Assembly: GCF_026262505.1 (NCBI RefSeq)
Contig: NC_067203.1
Location: forward strand, 22,549,411 to 22,613,410
DNA from: Trichomonas vaginalis G3
Lineage: Eukaryota > Parabasalia > Trichomonadida > Trichomonadidae
DNA length: 64,000 nt
Direction of reading: 5' to 3'
Position 1 is the first letter of the stretch, and every line of letters begins with the position of its first letter. Position numbers and translations under genes: made by a program. Positions 62,643 to 64,000 of this stretch are shown here, one piece after another. The notes beneath the pieces are model-generated. The model was not told the DNA's origin, did not search any database, and was given only the letters and a program-made list of their open reading frames with translations.

Positions 62643-64000
62643 ATGTCAAATGAAACAGCGTCTATGAGAGAAATACAACACAACCGACAACTCATTATAC
62701 AAGCTCTAAATAAGAACACAACAAACTTTTCAAACTATTCTAAGATATCTGAGTCATTGAAAGAAGGAAACTTAAAACTGACTTTAAACCCAATGACAGA
62801 TGAGTTTCTGTTTCAAGACAATAAGAACCATACTGTTTGTATAAATCCAACAAAAGGAACTTTAAACGAGAAACCTATATCTGAACTTCTTTTGAAAGCA
62901 GATGTTGACAACAAAGCAGACAAAACATATGTAGACGATGCAATAGCAAAAGAAGAAGAAAGAGCTGACAAAGCTTATGCAACAAAAGAACATACTCATC
63001 CTGAACTAGCAGACAAAACATATGTTGACAATAAAATGTCAAGTGAAGTGACAAGAGCTGAAAACGAATATTCTAAAAAGACTCATACACATACCATTGC
63101 AAATATTGCAAACTTACAAGAAACCTTAAACAGGAAAAGTGCCGTTGGACATACACATACCATTGCAAATATTACAAACTTACAACTAACTTTAAACAGG
63201 AAAAGTGACGTTGGACATACACATACCATTGCAAATATTGCAAACTTACAAGAAACCTTAAACAGGAAAAGTGCCGTTGGACATACACATACCATTGCAA
63301 ATATTGCAAACTTACAAGAAACCTTAAACAGGAAAAGTGCCGTTGGACATACACATACCATTGCAAATATTGCAAACTTACAACTAACTTTAAACAGGAA
63401 AAGTGACGTTGGACATACACATACCATTGCAAATATTGCAAACTTACAAGAAACCTTAAACAGGAAAAGTGACGTTGGACATACACATACCATTGCAAAT
63501 ATTGCAAACTTACAAGAAACCTTAAACAGGAAAAGTGCCGTTGGACATACACATACATCTTCTGAAATAACAGACTTAAACGTTAGCCTTGAAAATAAAG
63601 CAGATAAAACATATGTCAATGAAATATACCAAAGTTTAGTTGGAACAAAAAATATTGAAACTATTGTTGGTGACTTTTCTTTCAATGAAGAAAACAAATA
63701 TTTTAGATGGCAGTTTGTACATTCCTTAAAAATGGTATACGGTATAAACTCATTCCGAAAAATAACAATGAAATGTATGTAAGCTATAAAAAGAACGATG
63801 GTACACAAGTTAAAGTTCCATTAGACAACAACTGCTACTTAAACTTATATGGAGACGAACAAAAGAAATATTTCCGAGTTTATGAAATGACAGATATGAC
63901 ATTGCCTGACCCAGCTCCAGCACCATACTATTATGACTATGGAGATGACAACAGAACACCACATGTAGATGAACAAAAGCTAACATTATATTTAGATTTT
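62643..64000 (+). CDS. Fibre protein, long-shaft form, runs off the window
   Basis: N-terminus nearly identical to 8443-9840 (first 85 residues). Then KADKTYVDDAIAKEEERADK and EHTHPELADKTYVDNKMS, then seven 66-bp shaft repeats (about 63082-63545; HTHTIANIANLQETLNRKSA units, some with QLTLNRKSD), HTHTSSEITDLNVSLENKAD, and a different head beginning TYVNEIYQSLVGTKNIETIV. A single-base indel near 63765 ends the frame at 63782; the reading continues in another frame (YKKNDGTQVKVPLDNN...) to the window edge. E2 shows that this head is followed by the phage collar/tip. Confidence 0.85.

Larger units (their letters stand above)
59946..64000. mobile_element. Maverick/Polinton arm E4 (cut by window end)
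   Basis: Starts GTGGGGCCTCCAGGCACTTC, hairpin GGCAC-TTC-GTGCC (59958-59970), then the 100-bp subterminal block of E2. Gene order is that of E1 up to the fibre gene. Confidence 0.85.

Noticed and set aside
63083-63808. Minus-strand 241-codon ORF with repeated FLFKVSCKFAIFAMVCVCPT
   Set aside because: Antisense of the 66-bp fibre shaft repeats; the sense strand has the recognisable fibre protein.
1-64000. tRNA, rRNA or riboswitch
   Set aside because: No cloverleaf, rRNA signature or known riboswitch element was recognised by eye; the hairpins found do not fit these classes.

Overview
The window reads as nuclear DNA of Trichomonas vaginalis or a very close relative. It is strongly AT-rich. An intronless ankyrin gene of the trichomonad DUF3447 type (3385-4734) has a TCAYW initiator 22 bp before its ATG. 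Nearly everything to the right is Maverick/Polinton DNA, the virus-like self-synthesizing transposons known to fill much of this genome. Species is an inference from gene families; no rRNA, tRNA or CRISPR array was seen.

Layout. (1) 1-5750, host-type DNA: a 2.0 kb non-coding element with terminal inverted repeats, an 8-bp flanking duplication and an internal array of five hairpins (65-2070); a separate imperfect hairpin (2775-2894); the ankyrin gene; an unknown minus-strand gene (5205-5570). (2) E1, 5755-26414: a Maverick arm in clean sequence with adenine methyltransferase, a 43-residue membrane microprotein, small structural candidates, a phage-like fibre protein, integrase (frameshifted), the stump of a PolB gene, a conserved unknown protein and a KilA-N/T5orf172 protein. 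It runs into a 9.2 kb satellite of about 415 copies of a 22-bp unit and ends at a 25-N gap. (3) E2, 26440-38422: a second arm with the same gene order in inverted orientation, full of single-base frameshifts. (4) E3, 38492-59878: a Maverick bounded by about 2.75 kb inverted repeats. It carries PolB with motif A, an HNH nuclease, a packaging ATPase with Walker A, an SF3 helicase, a possible capsid gene and a very large degraded gene, but no integrase or fibre. (5) E4, 59946-64000: a third arm of the E1/E2 type, cut by the window end.

How the parts fit. E1/E2/E4 carry integration and surface genes and lack an intact polymerase; E3 carries replication and packaging genes and lacks integrase, so the two types look complementary. 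Most genes share an upstream TTTTTA motif 11-14 bp before the ATG, unlike the host initiator; three divergent gene pairs are only 17-18 bp apart with the motif facing both ways. The termini contain a five-base-pair hairpin that covaries between ends. Two unrelated tandem arrays, 22 bp and 21 bp, each with an internal 5-bp inverted repeat, lie directly upstream of the same minus-strand gene in E1 and E3.

Limits. The join across the N gap may be an arbitrary scaffold join. Sequence right of the gap has many one-base indels, so broken genes there may be real decay or unpolished assembly. Boundaries of degraded genes are approximate.
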